From the NCBI GenBank assembly GCA_007693595.1, contig REDI01000049.1:26299-90298 (forward strand): DNA of 64,000 bases. The letters run 5' to 3'. The translations under genes were made by a program, and so were the position numbers. Every line of letters begins with the position of its first letter. The stretch's first letter is position 1. The stretch is from Deltaproteobacteria bacterium. Its GTDB lineage: Bacteria > Myxococcota_A > UBA796 > GCA-2862545. Below are positions 9,290-18,781 of this stretch, piece after piece. The notes below the pieces were generated by a model. That model searched no databases, was not told where the DNA came from, and saw only the letters and a program-made list of their open reading frames with translations.

Positions 9290-10779
9290 CGATGCTGATC
9301 TACCTTCTGATGGCTTTGGCGGTGGCTCAACCCGCTCCTGAGTCAGCGATCGAAGATCCGCAGCTCGACACGCCTCGGACCCGCTCGGCAGAGCGCCTGA
9401 GGCGCATGTTGGGGGCCGAGCCGGCCGACCCGCTCCCGTTGCAGTCCGTCACCGAGTCCATCGATCGTCGGCATCCCCGTTTTCGGTCCGCCATGCTCGA
9501 CGTCCAGCGGGCCGAAGGCGCGCTCTTGCAGAGCCAGGGCCCCTTCGACCCGAACCTGATCGCTCGGACTCGAACCCTCGCAGCAGGCTTCTACGGCTAT
9601 AGCTTCGGCAACGCGATGCTCGAGTGGACCCCCGGCCCCTTCTCGGTCTATGGGGGGTGGCGGATCGGCGTCGATACCTGGGACCGCGCGGGGATCCCGG
9701 TCTATTACCAAGACAAGTGGACCCTCCAAGGCGGCGAGGCGCGGGTGGGGCTCTCGATCCCGCTGCTCGAAGGGCTCGTGACCGATCCGGCCAGGACGCA
9801 GCGCACCATCGCGGCCCTCGACATCGACCGGACCGAAGCGATGGCCGACGCGATCGAGATCCAGCTCCGTCAGCAGGCGGCGGTCGCGTGGGTGGGGTGG
9901 GTCGCCTCGGGCCGCATGCTGGCCTTGGAGCGAGCGCTGCTCGACATCGCCCAGATCCGACAGACGGCCATCGAGGCACGGATCACCCTGGGGGATCTTC
10001 CCCAGCTCGAAGAGCTGCGAAATCTCCAGTTTCTCGCCAGGCGTAGGGCATCTCTCGAGAACGCCATCGGATCCTTCGAGGCCGCGTCCCAACACCTCTC
10101 GCTCTTTCTCCGCGATGACCAGGGTGCACGACTCACCGCTGCGGCTGACCGGGTGCCCAAGGCCGAGTCCCCTCCCGCCGCCGCCCTCTCGCGCAACGAA
10201 GACCTGCTCGTGCGCTTCGCCCTCGATCGCCATCCTGAGCTCGAGGCCATGCGCGCCGTGATCGAACAGCGTCAGGCAGCGGCCCGGCTGGCGCGCAACC
10301 GGCTGTTGCCCGATATCCGAGTCTTCGGGGAGGCGAGCCAGGACTTTCTAGGGGGTGGTGATGCGGTCCCCTCCCTCGAACCCTTCAATCTCATGATCGG
10401 CGTCCAGGGCTCCATGCCGGTCCTCAACCGTTCCGCCCGAGGGATGAAGGCCGCGACGGAGGCTCAGGTCGACGGGGCTCGCGCGGATCTGCGCTGGGCC
10501 GAAGATCAGATCGAGGCTCGGGTCCGCCAGGCCGCCGCCCGAGAACGGGCTGCCCTCGAGGGCTGGAGGGCCGCGACCGAGGCCGTCGCGCTGGCGCTCC
10601 GGATCCAAGAGGCCGAGCAGCGAGCCTTCGACTTCGGCAAGGTCGACCTGCTCCGTCTGTGGCAGATCGAGCAAGAGACAGCCGCCGCCATCCACACCGA
10701 GGTCAACGCCTGGGCGCGCTACGAGACGGCGCGGGCCGAGCTCATCGCAGCGGTCGGCGGGCAGATCCCAGGCACCTGA
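9286..10779 (+). CDS. TolC-family outer membrane efflux protein
   Basis: The 497-residue protein has an N-terminal signal peptide (MTMLIYLLMALAVAQPAPESA) and two related halves rich in long amphipathic helices with Ala/Glu/Arg, as in TolC-type trimeric outer-membrane channels. It completes a tripartite system with the two genes before it. It starts with GTG at 9286, overlapping the adaptor stop; ATG at 9292 is equally possible. The secreted substrate is not encoded next to it: the following genes are on the other strand and unrelated. Confidence 0.88.
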   Translation: MTMLIYLLMALAVAQPAPESAIEDPQLDTPRTRSAERLRRMLGAEPADPLPLQSVTESIDRRHPRFRSAMLDVQRAEGALLQSQGPFDPNLIARTRTLAAGFYGYSFGNAMLEWTPGPFSVYGGWRIGVDTWDRAGIPVYYQDKWTLQGGEARVGLSIPLLEGLVTDPARTQRTIAALDIDRTEAMADAIEIQLRQQAAVAWVGWVASGRMLALERALLDIAQIRQTAIEARITLGDLPQLEELRNLQFLARRRASLENAIGSFEAASQHLSLFLRDDQGARLTAAADRVPKAESPPAAALSRNEDLLVRFALDRHPELEAMRAVIEQRQAAARLARNRLLPDIRVFGEASQDFLGGGDAVPSLEPFNLMIGVQGSMPVLNRSARGMKAATEAQVDGARADLRWAEDQIEARVRQAAARERAALEGWRAATEAVALALRIQEAEQRAFDFGKVDLLRLWQIEQETAAAIHTEVNAWARYETARAELIAAVGGQIPGT

Positions 10780-10803
10780 GTCGGGAAGGCCGACGGGATG
10801 GGA

Positions 10804-11229
10804 TCAGCCCTGCTCGCCGTAGCGGGGAGCGATCAGGCGCTCCAACTCGGCGCGCAGCTCATCGGGCAAGGCGGAGCTCTGCCGGGTCTCGAGGTTGAAG
10901 AGGGCGAGAACGACCTTGCCGTCGCACGCGACCTCCCCTCCCTCACGGAGGACGCGCTGACGAAAGTGGAGGCTACGATTCCCGATCTTGACGAGGGCCG
11001 TCTCGATGGTGAGCACATCGTCGAGCACGGCCTCGCGCTTGTAGTCGAGGCTGACGTGGACGACGACCGGCGCGATGCGGGCGTGGGCGAAGCGGTCACG
11101 GGTGAGCGCGGCGTCGCGGATCCATCCGAAGCGACCCCACTCTAGGTACTCTTGGTACTTGGCGTTATTCACATGCCCTAGGAAGTCAACCTCGGTGCTG
11201 CGTACGGTGTGCTGAAGGCGTGAGAGCAT
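10804..11229 (-). CDS. Hotdog-fold acyl-CoA thioesterase (YbgC/FadM-like)
   Basis: The 141-residue protein has the length and N-terminal motif of 4-hydroxybenzoyl-CoA thioesterase-like enzymes. STEVDFLGHVNNAKY carries the catalytic Asp at residue 15, followed by the central helix of the hotdog fold (YLEWGRFGWI). It probably hydrolyses an acyl-CoA in the cytoplasm; chain-length preference is not evident. The start is ATG at 11227-11229. It lies 45 bases downstream of the epimerase fusion gene on the same strand. Confidence 0.86.
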   Translation of the reverse strand: MLSRLQHTVRSTEVDFLGHVNNAKYQEYLEWGRFGWIRDAALTRDRFAHARIAPVVVHVSLDYKREAVLDDVLTIETALVKIGNRSLHFRQRVLREGGEVACDGKVVLALFNLETRQSSALPDELRAELERLIAPRYGEQG

Positions 11230-11274
11230 CGGACTCCTCGGTGGCGGAGGGGGCGGGCGCGCCGGAGGGCAGCG

Positions 11275-12642
11275 CTATCGCAGACCCAGGCTATGCGCTA
11301 CGGCAGCACCGAACTCGACCTCGTCGAAGCGAAAGCCCAGCGCTTGAAGGCGGGCGGGCAAGACGCGCTGCCCCCCCAAGAGGAGCTGTTCCCCCATCTC
11401 CCCGAAGGCGGTCTTGACCGCGATGGATGGCGTGGGGGTGAAGGCCGGGCGGCCGAGGACTTCGCCGAGGATCTGCGCCTGGTCTCGCTGCTGGATGGGG
11501 CGAGGCGCGACGGCGTTGATGGGCCCGCTCCAGTCCTGTTCGTAGAGGGCGCAGTGGAGCATGGCCACCAGATCATCGAGGGCGATCCACGAGACCCACT
11601 GCTCTCCAGAGCCGACGGGGCCACCGGCGCCACCCTGAAAGATGGGCAGCAGGCGGCCCAAGACCCCACCCGCTGCGGTGGTGACGATGCCGATCCGGGC
11701 GAGCACCCGGCGCACGCCCAGCTCTTCGACGGGCTCCGATGCGGCCTCCCAAGCCTTGCCCACCTCGGCGAGGAAGCCTTCGCCTGATCCGCTCTGCTCA
11801 GTGAGCTCCTCGTCTTGGCGGTCGCCGTAGAAGCCGATGGCCGAGGCGCTCACCAGGACCCTTGGCCGCTGTTCGAGGCGGCGGATGGCGTCGACCACGA
11901 GGCGGGTCCCTTGGACGCGGCTTTCACGGATCGCTTGCTTGTGGGTGGGGGTCCAGCGCTGGGCGACCGAGGCGCCGGCGAGGTGTACGACGGCGTCGAC
12001 GCCGACGAGGGCTTGATGGTCGATCTGGCCGCGTGCGGGGTCCCAGAGGCAGTCGCCTGGCTCGGGATCGCGCCGTACGACGCGAACGACCTGATGGCCG
12101 CCGCTGGTCAAGAAGGCCGCGAGCGCGCTTCCGACCAGCCCGGTGACTCCGGTGATCGCGACCTTGAGTCGGGGCTTCTCTGCGTAGGCAGCGTGACGGT
12201 CGAGGTCGCGCTCGGTGCGCCGGTGCCGGAAGCGAAACATGCGCTCATTGCCGGTGCGGAGGGTGGGGATCGCCAGTCGGCCGAAGAGGCCTCCCGGGGG
12301 AGACCAGGTCACCTCGTCGGATAGGAGGCAACCCGTGGGCGTAGGCTCGAAGCGATGCTCATGGATCCAAGAGGCGAAGGGGCCCTTGCGCTGCTCGTCG
12401 ACGAAGCGACGCCCCGGCTCACACGCGGTGTGGTGGGCTTCCCACCGAACGCTGAGCGGGCCCTTCTTGATGGTGAAGACGGTCCGGGCTCCCACATCGA
12501 GCCCCCCGCTCCGCTCGAGGAGGGTGAGGCTCTCCCAGGGGGGGGCGAGGCGGAGGAAGGCCCCTGGGCGTTCGTGCCACCCCCAGACGGTGTCGACGCC
12601 GTGCGGGAGCTCGGTCTGAAAGAACTGGCTGACTGTGCTCAT
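11275..12642 (-). CDS. SRPBCC domain fused to TIGR01777-type NAD(P)-binding epimerase
   Basis: The 455-residue protein has two parts. Residues 1-150 look like an SRPBCC (START-like) ligand-binding domain with a short Arg-rich end. Residues 158-455 are an extended SDR-type domain with the dinucleotide-binding motif GVTGLVGSAL (Gly165, Gly168, Gly171) and the block SASAIGFYGDR typical of YfcH/TIGR01777 proteins. Fusions of this kind are known in several bacterial groups. The substrate is unknown. It is divergent from the SnoaL-like gene, with 94 bases between. Confidence 0.88.
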   Translation of the reverse strand: MSTVSQFFQTELPHGVDTVWGWHERPGAFLRLAPPWESLTLLERSGGLDVGARTVFTIKKGPLSVRWEAHHTACEPGRRFVDEQRKGPFASWIHEHRFEPTPTGCLLSDEVTWSPPGGLFGRLAIPTLRTGNERMFRFRHRRTERDLDRHAAYAEKPRLKVAITGVTGLVGSALAAFLTSGGHQVVRVVRRDPEPGDCLWDPARGQIDHQALVGVDAVVHLAGASVAQRWTPTHKQAIRESRVQGTRLVVDAIRRLEQRPRVLVSASAIGFYGDRQDEELTEQSGSGEGFLAEVGKAWEAASEPVEELGVRRVLARIGIVTTAAGGVLGRLLPIFQGGAGGPVGSGEQWVSWIALDDLVAMLHCALYEQDWSGPINAVAPRPIQQRDQAQILGEVLGRPAFTPTPSIAVKTAFGEMGEQLLLGGQRVLPARLQALGFRFDEVEFGAAVAHSLGLR

Positions 12643-12736
12643 GGGGCGCGCGTATCTCAGCGAAGGGGCGTCGGCGACCGGGCTCGCGAGGCTCGTCCGG
12701 CGCGATGGGCTGCGCTACGGGGGAGACGGAGGTGGC

Positions 12737-13096
12737 ATGACCGATCCTGCCCACACCGAACGGCTGGCTCAAGCGCAGCTCGACGCGTACAACGCCCACG
12801 ACATCGAGTCCTTTGTCCAGTGCTATGCGCCGGACGTCGAGGTCTACGACCTCGGGGGCCCCATGCGCTATTCGGGCCTCGAGGAGCTTCGACGGATCTA
12901 TGGCGACGTCTTCGCGACCAAGCCCGAGCTGCACGCGCACCTCGTTGGACGGCTGGTCGTCGGTGACACCGCTGTCGATCAGGAGCGAGTCGTGGGTATG
13001 AGGCCTGACGGCCGAGAGGTCCATGCCCTCGCCATCTACAAGGTCGTGGATGGCAAGATCGCGAAGGTTTGGTTCAGAGTAGCCAGTAGAGACTGA
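12737..13096 (+). CDS. SnoaL/NTF2-like protein
   Basis: This 119-residue protein fits the small alpha+beta barrel fold: an N-terminal helix pair (AQLDAYNAHDIESFVQCYAP), then strands with VEVYDLGG and a C-terminal sheet. Relatives include SnoaL-like polyketide cyclases and many steroid-isomerase-like proteins of unknown substrate. ATG at 12737 was chosen because GGAGACGGAGG lies just before it and homology starts here; the open frame upstream is not protein-like. The 3' end overlaps the convergent zinc-ribbon gene by 23 bases. Confidence 0.78.
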   Translation: MTDPAHTERLAQAQLDAYNAHDIESFVQCYAPDVEVYDLGGPMRYSGLEELRRIYGDVFATKPELHAHLVGRLVVGDTAVDQERVVGMRPDGREVHALAIYKVVDGKIAKVWFRVASRD

Positions 13097-13415
13097 AGGC
13101 TACGAAGAAGCCGACGCCGAGCAGGACGGCGATGAGGATCCCGAGTTTCTGCGGATCCCACTCGAGATCAGCGAGCCGTTTGGGACCTTGTTCGAACGGG
13201 ACGAAGGTGAGATCCTCGAAGGGCACCTCGGTGTCGTCGGGGCGCACCGCATGATCGTAGCGGGCTCCGCAGCGGCACCGAACTTGGCCATCGGCCACGA
13301 AGAAGTGATCGGACTTCCCGCAGGCGTTGCAGGTCATCCACAGTGGCGTCTTGGCGGGGCTGGGGACCCGCACGAAGCCGCAGTCATCGAGGGGGGGGAG
13401 CACGGTTTCGGACAT
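13074..13415 (-). CDS. Small zinc-ribbon protein with C-terminal membrane helix
   Basis: This 113-residue protein has Cys29-x2-Cys32 and Cys47-x-Cys49, a likely one-zinc ribbon, then an acidic linker and one C-terminal hydrophobic helix (about 92-111). It should be a tail-anchored membrane protein with the zinc domain in the cytoplasm. I do not recognise a family or function. ATG at 13413-13415 was preferred over the upstream start because the upstream residues look non-coding. It converges with, and overlaps by 23 bases, the SnoaL-like gene. Confidence 0.65.
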   Translation of the reverse strand: MSETVLPPLDDCGFVRVPSPAKTPLWMTCNACGKSDHFFVADGQVRCRCGARYDHAVRPDDTEVPFEDLTFVPFEQGPKRLADLEWDPQKLGILIAVLLGVGFFVAFSLYWLL

Positions 13416-13676
13416 GGAACGCTCAAGGGTTGGTCGAGAGGAGTGTAACCCTTCTGACGGTCCGGGCCGCCTCACGCCGCCATGCGCCTCGGGGCAGTAG
13501 ACCCCTCGATGGCTGGGCGCGGTGGTTCGGGGCGAGCGAACCTGTCACCCGTCGAGGACCCGCCGTCCCGACGCTGGCCCGCTGGCGCGGTCTGCGCTAC
13601 ACGCCCGACCTTGAGCCGGGAGCGTTGCGCGGGGCCTGCCGACGGGCCCGACGGATCCCGGCCTACAGGAGGGGAG

Positions 13677-15284
13677 ATGATCACGGTCTCGGGCGTTTCC
13701 AAAGGTTTTGGTGGGCGTATGCTCTTCGAGGACGTCAACGTCTCGTTCTCGCCGGGCCACAACTATGGTCTCACGGGCCCGAACGGGTGTGGCAAGTCGA
13801 CCTTCATGAAGTTGCTGATCGGAGCAGAGGCCTCGGACGCGGGGTCGGTGAGTTTGCCGGAGCGCACGGCCTGGTTGCGCCAGGATCACACCCACTTCGA
13901 CGAGCATAAGGTTCTCGACACCGTAATCATGGGCAATCACCGCCTCTGGCAGGCCATGGTGCGCAAGGAACACCTCTACGACAAGGACGATGCGGAGGGT
14001 CTGAGCGATGCGGAGGCCGAAGAGCTCGGGGAGCTCGAGATGGTGGTGGCCGAGGAAGATGGCTACACCGCCGAGGCGGACGCCGCGCAGCTCCTCGACG
14101 GACTAGGGGTCGAAGAGGCTCTGCACGACCGGCCCATGGCCGAGCTCCAAGGTGGGATCAAGCTCCGGGTGCTGCTGGCGCAGGCCCTGTTCGGACGTCC
14201 CGACGCCCTCCTGCTCGACGAGCCGACCAACCACCTCGATCTGGACTCGATCCGCTGGCTCGAGGGCTTCTTGATTGACTACAAGGGCGTCTTGGTCGTG
14301 ATCAGCCACGATCGTCGCTTCTTGAACGCCGTCTGCGATCAGATCGCCGACATCGACTACGAGACCATCATCACCTATCCGGGCAACTACGACGATATGG
14401 TCCGACAAAAGGCGGCGATGCGAGGCCGCCTCTCGAAGGATCAGGCCGCCCGCGAGAAGAAGATCGCTCAACTTCAAGACTTCATCTCGCGCTTCGGGGC
14501 TGGGACGCGCGCCTCGCAGACTCGATCCCGAGCGCGTCAGATCGAGAAGCTCAAGCCTGAAGAGATCAAGCGAAGCAACATCCGGCGCCCCTTCATTCGC
14601 TTCCCTGTCGACGACCCCAGCGGTCGGGACGTGCTCGATGTGGCCGACCTCTCGTTCTCTTATCCCGAGCCGGGCACGATCTTCCACAGCTTTCATGCCC
14701 ACGTTCAGCGGGGCGACAAAGTCGCGATCCTCGGCGCGAACGGCATTGGCAAGACCACGCTTCTCCGGGTGCTCATGGGGGAGTTGGCCTGCGAAGAGGG
14801 CGAGGTGAAGTGGGGGCACAACGCGAAGATCGGCTGGTATAAGCAGGAGCATCGCGACGAGGTCCAAGCCGGAAGCACGGTGTTCGAGTGGCTCTTCGCC
14901 CACCGACCCGAGGTCGGGCAGGAGCAGGTGCGGGCGGTGCTGGGCCGTATGCTCTTCAGTGGCGAGGATGGCGGCAAGCCCACGGGGACCCTCTCGGGAG
15001 GCGAGGCGGCGCGGCTCATGATGAGCCAAATGATCCTGATGGGCTACAACGTGCTGATCCTCGATGAGCCGACGAACCACCTCGATCTCGAGAGCATCAG
15101 CGCGCTTGGCGAGGCCATCGAGTCTTATGAAGGCACGATCTTCTACGTCACTCACGACCGCGATCTCGCGAGCCATGCCACCCGGATCTGGGCCTTCGAC
15201 AAGCCGGGGCACCTGATCGACTACGCTGGCACGATCGATGAGTATCTCGACTGGCTGGACCGCACGCGCAAGCAGTCGGCCTAA
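13677..15284 (+). CDS. ybiT: ABC-F family ATPase, YbiT-like
   Basis: The 535-residue protein contains two ABC ATPase domains and no membrane domain. Walker A motifs are GPNGCGKS and GANGIGKT; signature and Walker B blocks end in LLLDEPTNHLDLDS and LILDEPTNHLDLES. Between them lies the charged linker typical of ABC-F proteins, with SRFGAGTRASQTRSRARQIE. The sequence order matches E. coli YbiT closely, including LDTVIMG and PFIRF. ABC-F proteins act on the ribosome E site to rescue or regulate translation. The start is ATG at 13677, preceded by AGGAGGGGAG. Confidence 0.93.
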   Translation: MITVSGVSKGFGGRMLFEDVNVSFSPGHNYGLTGPNGCGKSTFMKLLIGAEASDAGSVSLPERTAWLRQDHTHFDEHKVLDTVIMGNHRLWQAMVRKEHLYDKDDAEGLSDAEAEELGELEMVVAEEDGYTAEADAAQLLDGLGVEEALHDRPMAELQGGIKLRVLLAQALFGRPDALLLDEPTNHLDLDSIRWLEGFLIDYKGVLVVISHDRRFLNAVCDQIADIDYETIITYPGNYDDMVRQKAAMRGRLSKDQAAREKKIAQLQDFISRFGAGTRASQTRSRARQIEKLKPEEIKRSNIRRPFIRFPVDDPSGRDVLDVADLSFSYPEPGTIFHSFHAHVQRGDKVAILGANGIGKTTLLRVLMGELACEEGEVKWGHNAKIGWYKQEHRDEVQAGSTVFEWLFAHRPEVGQEQVRAVLGRMLFSGEDGGKPTGTLSGGEAARLMMSQMILMGYNVLILDEPTNHLDLESISALGEAIESYEGTIFYVTHDRDLASHATRIWAFDKPGHLIDYAGTIDEYLDWLDRTRKQSA

Positions 15285-15368
15285 CATAGGCCTCTCGGTC
15301 GCCCGCGGCCCGGACGCGGCGCGTTCGGTGAGCACAGGTTACCCTCCGCGACCACTTCAGGAGGTCTC

Positions 15369-16313
15369 ATGCGTTCCACTCTGCTCGCCCTCTCCGCCGC
15401 GCTCTTGCTCACTGTGGGCTGCGATTCGTCCGAATCGAGCTCGTCAGGCGAGCAGCAAGCGACCCAGACCGAGAAGAAGTCCGGCAAGATGGTCGACCTA
15501 AAAGACGGTAAGATCCACCCGCGCCCACCTCCGAGCAAGGAATCCATCGAGAATCGGCGCAAGATCGCCGCGGAGGCCTACAAGGCTCGCAGCAAGAAAG
15601 AGCTCAAGGGTTCGGTTGCCGACGATGGCTGGGTGGCCCCCCCCTCCACGGCCAATCGCGACGCCTGTGCAGGGGCAGAGGGGCCGAAGTCCGTCGATCC
15701 CGGCTCGCTCCAGCCGCTCCCGCTGCCCAAGGGAGCCCACGCGGCCCTGACCGATCCCTCCAAGGCCACCGAGACCGCTCCTGACGTCTTCAAGGTCCGA
15801 TTCGAGACCACAGCGGGCGACTTCGTGATCGAAGCCCACCGGGACTGGGCACCCATCGGGGTCGATCGCTTCTACAACCTGGTCAAGATCGGCTACTTCG
15901 ACCAAGCTCGCTTCTTTCGGAACGTCGCGGGATTCATGGTCCAGTTCGGGATCAGCGACTTCGCGGAGGTGAACGCGGTCTGGAAGGACGCCCGCATCAA
16001 GGATGAGCGCGTCAAGATGGGCAACCGCCGAGGGGTGGTGACCTTCGCCAAGTGTGGTGCTCCCGACTGCCGCAGCACGCAGATCTTCATCAACCATCGC
16101 GACAACATCAACCTCGACGGCATGGGCTTCGCCGGGTTCGGTCGAGTGGTCGAGGGCATGGATGTCGTCGACAAGCTCCACACCTGCTACGGCGAGGGCC
16201 AACCGAACGGTCGAGGGCCTCGGCAGGATCTTGTCCAGCGCCTCGGTGGCGCCTACCTCGAGGCCGGCTACCCCAACCTCGATCAGGTCAAGCGCGCCAC
16301 GATCGTCGACTGA
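15369..16313 (+). CDS. Cyclophilin-type peptidyl-prolyl isomerase lipoprotein
   Basis: The 314-residue protein starts with a lipoprotein signal peptide (lipobox LTVGC, Cys at 18) and a Ser/Glu/Lys-rich linker. After about residue 140 comes a cyclophilin domain (VRFETTAGDFVIEAHRDWAP, RFFRNVAGFMVQFG, STQIFINHRDN, LDGMGFAGFGRVVEGMDVV). It would catalyse cis-trans isomerisation of proline bonds in the periplasm, anchored to a membrane. The start ATG follows AGGAGGTCTC. The next gene begins 19 bases downstream, so a two-gene operon is possible. Confidence 0.92.
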   Translation: MRSTLLALSAALLLTVGCDSSESSSSGEQQATQTEKKSGKMVDLKDGKIHPRPPPSKESIENRRKIAAEAYKARSKKELKGSVADDGWVAPPSTANRDACAGAEGPKSVDPGSLQPLPLPKGAHAALTDPSKATETAPDVFKVRFETTAGDFVIEAHRDWAPIGVDRFYNLVKIGYFDQARFFRNVAGFMVQFGISDFAEVNAVWKDARIKDERVKMGNRRGVVTFAKCGAPDCRSTQIFINHRDNINLDGMGFAGFGRVVEGMDVVDKLHTCYGEGQPNGRGPRQDLVQRLGGAYLEAGYPNLDQVKRATIVD

Positions 16314-16332
16314 TCTCGCGGAGTCCGGTGAC

Positions 16333-16797
16333 ATGGTCTTCTTCTTGCTTGCGACGCACTCCATACTCCGATGGCTCGTGATCTTGCTGGGGCTCGCGGC
16401 CATCGGCCAAGCGGGGGCTAGCCTCGCGACGGGCCAGAGCTTCCAGAAGCGACACCGCTACACCAACCTGGCCTTCGTGCTGGTGCTCCACCTACAGGTG
16501 GTCCTCGGGATCGCGCTCTACGCGGGCTTGGGCCCGACCATGCCGGCGGTCTTCGGGGACTTCGGGGCGGCGATGAAGTCGCCTGTGCTGCGCTTTTGGG
16601 CGGTGGAGCATATCTCGGGAATGGTGCTCGGGGTCGTCATTGCGACCGTGGGCAACGCGGTGTCCAAGCGCGCCAAGCAAGACAAGCGGCGGCACCTCGC
16701 GGCCCTCGTGGGCTTTACGATCGGCCTGCTGCTCATCCTCGCGAGCATCCCCTGGCCGTTCATGGCCGCCGGGCGGCCCTTGCTTCCGGGAATGTAG
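16333..16797 (+). CDS. Four-helix membrane protein with conserved-looking histidines
   Basis: This 154-residue protein is almost entirely hydrophobic, with four predicted membrane helices (about 3-23, 40-62, 87-107, 120-142). It carries histidines within or beside helices (THSILRW, HRYTN, VLHLQ, EHISG), a pattern compatible with haem b ligation, and resembles proteins annotated as cytochrome b-like. Function is not established. ATG at 16333 was chosen because upstream codons overlap the cyclophilin gene. It is convergent with the M61 peptidase gene, 1 base away. Confidence 0.65.
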   Translation: MVFFLLATHSILRWLVILLGLAAIGQAGASLATGQSFQKRHRYTNLAFVLVLHLQVVLGIALYAGLGPTMPAVFGDFGAAMKSPVLRFWAVEHISGMVLGVVIATVGNAVSKRAKQDKRRHLAALVGFTIGLLLILASIPWPFMAAGRPLLPGM

Positions 16798-16798
16798 C

Positions 16799-18670
16799 CT
16801 ACTCGCTGCTCTTCGCTCGGGCGGCAGCCCGTGACTCGGGGCTTCCGGGGCGGGGCTGTCCGAGCAGACGGGTGCGGTGGGTTCGGGCCTCGAGGGACGC
16901 ATCGGGGCGGGGCTCGAGGGTGAAGCTCTGATCTGTAGGAGCGGCGAGGCCGAGGCGAACCTTGCGCAGCCGATCCCGCCGAGAGAGGAGCAGCTCGACC
17001 TGCTGGCCCGGAGGTTTGCCACGCAGGAGGTCACGAACCGAGCCCTTCAGTCGGTGACCATCGATGGCGATGAGCTCGTCTCCTACGATCACGTCGGCGC
17101 CCCAGGCGGGGCTGCCTCGGGTGATACGGGTGATCTGCCCGCCCGAGACCTGGATCCCGATCTGACCGATCTCGGGGTCGTTGGGCTCGCTGTGGGCGAA
17201 GCGCAGGCCGTAGAGCTCCAGGGCAGGAGCATAGTCGAGCTCGGCGGTGCCACGCACGAAGCGCTCGAAGAAGTCTTCGAGGGGTGAACCGGCGACCTCT
17301 TCGCAGACTTCCTGGAAGGCGGCGGCGGTGTAGCCTCGCTCGCCGCTATAGCGCTTGTAGGCCAGTCTCATCGCATCATCGAGGCTCGCCCATCCCCCGC
17401 TCTTCTTCCGGATCTCGGCGTCGAGCAGGAAGCCCACGACCGCCCCCTTGCTGTAGTAGTCGGTGCTCACGTTGTCGTGGTTCGCATCGGGCTGATAGTA
17501 CTTGATCCAGGCATCCTCGCTGGCTTGCTCCAGGCTTCGGACCTTTCGGCCTTTCATGGCCTGCGTGCGCTCGATGCGCCGGCTGAGACGTGACAGCCAC
17601 TCTTCTTCGGTGAACAGCTCGGCGCGGACGAGCAAGAGATCGGCGTAGTAGCTGGTCAGCCCTTCGGCGACCCAGAGGTTGGGAGTGAGGACCGGCTGCT
17701 CATAGTTGAAGGGGCCGAGGCCTTCGGGGCGGAGCCGCTTGACGTTCCAGGTATGGAAGAACTCGTGCGAGGCCAGACCGAGCCACTTCTTGTAGGCGTC
17801 GTCGTCGTGCATGATGTCGGGATGGGCGAACATCAGGCTGGAGGTCTTGTGCTCCAGTCCGCCTCCCCGCCCATTGAGCACGTTGAGATAGATGTAGTCG
17901 CGGTAGGGCATGCCTCCCCAAAAGGCGACGGTGGCACGGCTGATCGCCTCGACGTCGGCGGCGGTTCGCTCTCCGGGGAAGTCGGGGGGAGCGTGAAGGT
18001 GGGCGAGGCGGTGCGGGGTTCCGTCGAGGGTCCACTCGAGGATCGAGAGCTTCCCAGCCAGGATGGGGCTGTCCACCAGCACGTCGAAGTCGGGGGCGCG
18101 GAAGCGGCTCGGCTCGCCCGAGGGGTGGGGGGGAAGCCCCGTGGCGAGATCGGCCCAGGCGTCGGGAAGGATGAAGCGCACGTCGTGCGGGCGGTCGAGG
18201 CGATCGATGGCGGTCAGGAAGGTGGGGGCACCGTTGAGCACGGCGGCGTCGGCCTCGACGCGGCTCTCGCGAACCGAGGTGCCGTCCGCGAAGACCTTGT
18301 AGCGCACGACGACATCGGCCGTGTCTGCCGCGTCGATGACCCAGCGGTTGACCGCCGACTTTCGAACGGGGAGTCGGTCGCCGTCGGGGGTTGAGGCGAC
18401 CAGGGCCTCGACGTGGCGGGCGTAGTCGCGGATCCGGTAGGAGCCGGGGGTCCATCCCGCCATGAAGAGCTCGAGCTCGTCGCCGGTAGCCGGGAAGACG
18501 GCCTCGACCTCGAGGTATTGGGCGGCGGCCTCGGGGAAGGTGAGGGTGTAGCTCGAACCCACACCGTCGGCGGTCGGGTGTGGACGAGGCTCCGGATCGA
18601 GCCCGATCGGCGGGACCGCGGGGCCTGAGGTGCACGCCGCGAGGACCAGGATTGAGGGTAGGGTTCGCAT
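16799..18670 (-). CDS. M61 family metallopeptidase lipoprotein with PDZ domain
   Basis: The 623-residue protein has a lipobox (VLAAC, Cys about 13) and the M61 N-terminal beta domain (PGSYRIRDYARHV). The zinc motif HEFFHTWNVKRL has HExxH at about 302-306, with the third ligand Glu in VAEGLTSYY. A PDZ-like domain follows (about 490-590). M61 enzymes are glycyl aminopeptidase-like zinc proteases. Its lipid anchor places it in the periplasm or at the outer membrane, unlike the second M61 protein in this window. The C-terminal 35 residues are Arg/Ser-rich and low in structure. Confidence 0.9.
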   Translation of the reverse strand: MRTLPSILVLAACTSGPAVPPIGLDPEPRPHPTADGVGSSYTLTFPEAAAQYLEVEAVFPATGDELELFMAGWTPGSYRIRDYARHVEALVASTPDGDRLPVRKSAVNRWVIDAADTADVVVRYKVFADGTSVRESRVEADAAVLNGAPTFLTAIDRLDRPHDVRFILPDAWADLATGLPPHPSGEPSRFRAPDFDVLVDSPILAGKLSILEWTLDGTPHRLAHLHAPPDFPGERTAADVEAISRATVAFWGGMPYRDYIYLNVLNGRGGGLEHKTSSLMFAHPDIMHDDDAYKKWLGLASHEFFHTWNVKRLRPEGLGPFNYEQPVLTPNLWVAEGLTSYYADLLLVRAELFTEEEWLSRLSRRIERTQAMKGRKVRSLEQASEDAWIKYYQPDANHDNVSTDYYSKGAVVGFLLDAEIRKKSGGWASLDDAMRLAYKRYSGERGYTAAAFQEVCEEVAGSPLEDFFERFVRGTAELDYAPALELYGLRFAHSEPNDPEIGQIGIQVSGGQITRITRGSPAWGADVIVGDELIAIDGHRLKGSVRDLLRGKPPGQQVELLLSRRDRLRKVRLGLAAPTDQSFTLEPRPDASLEARTHRTRLLGQPRPGSPESRAAARAKSSE

Positions 18671-18781
18671 GGGGGGAGCCTACCGCGGCGCGGCGTAGCA
18701 GGCAGCGCCAAAACCCTCCCGAGGTGCGGTGAAGGTTGCGCCCGACGGAAGAATGGTGCACCAAGAGAGGGAGGAGATCTG

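Noticed and set aside
12635..12736. Longer start for the SnoaL-like gene
   Set aside because: The added residues overlap the divergent gene start, are not protein-like, and a good ribosome site precedes ATG 12737.
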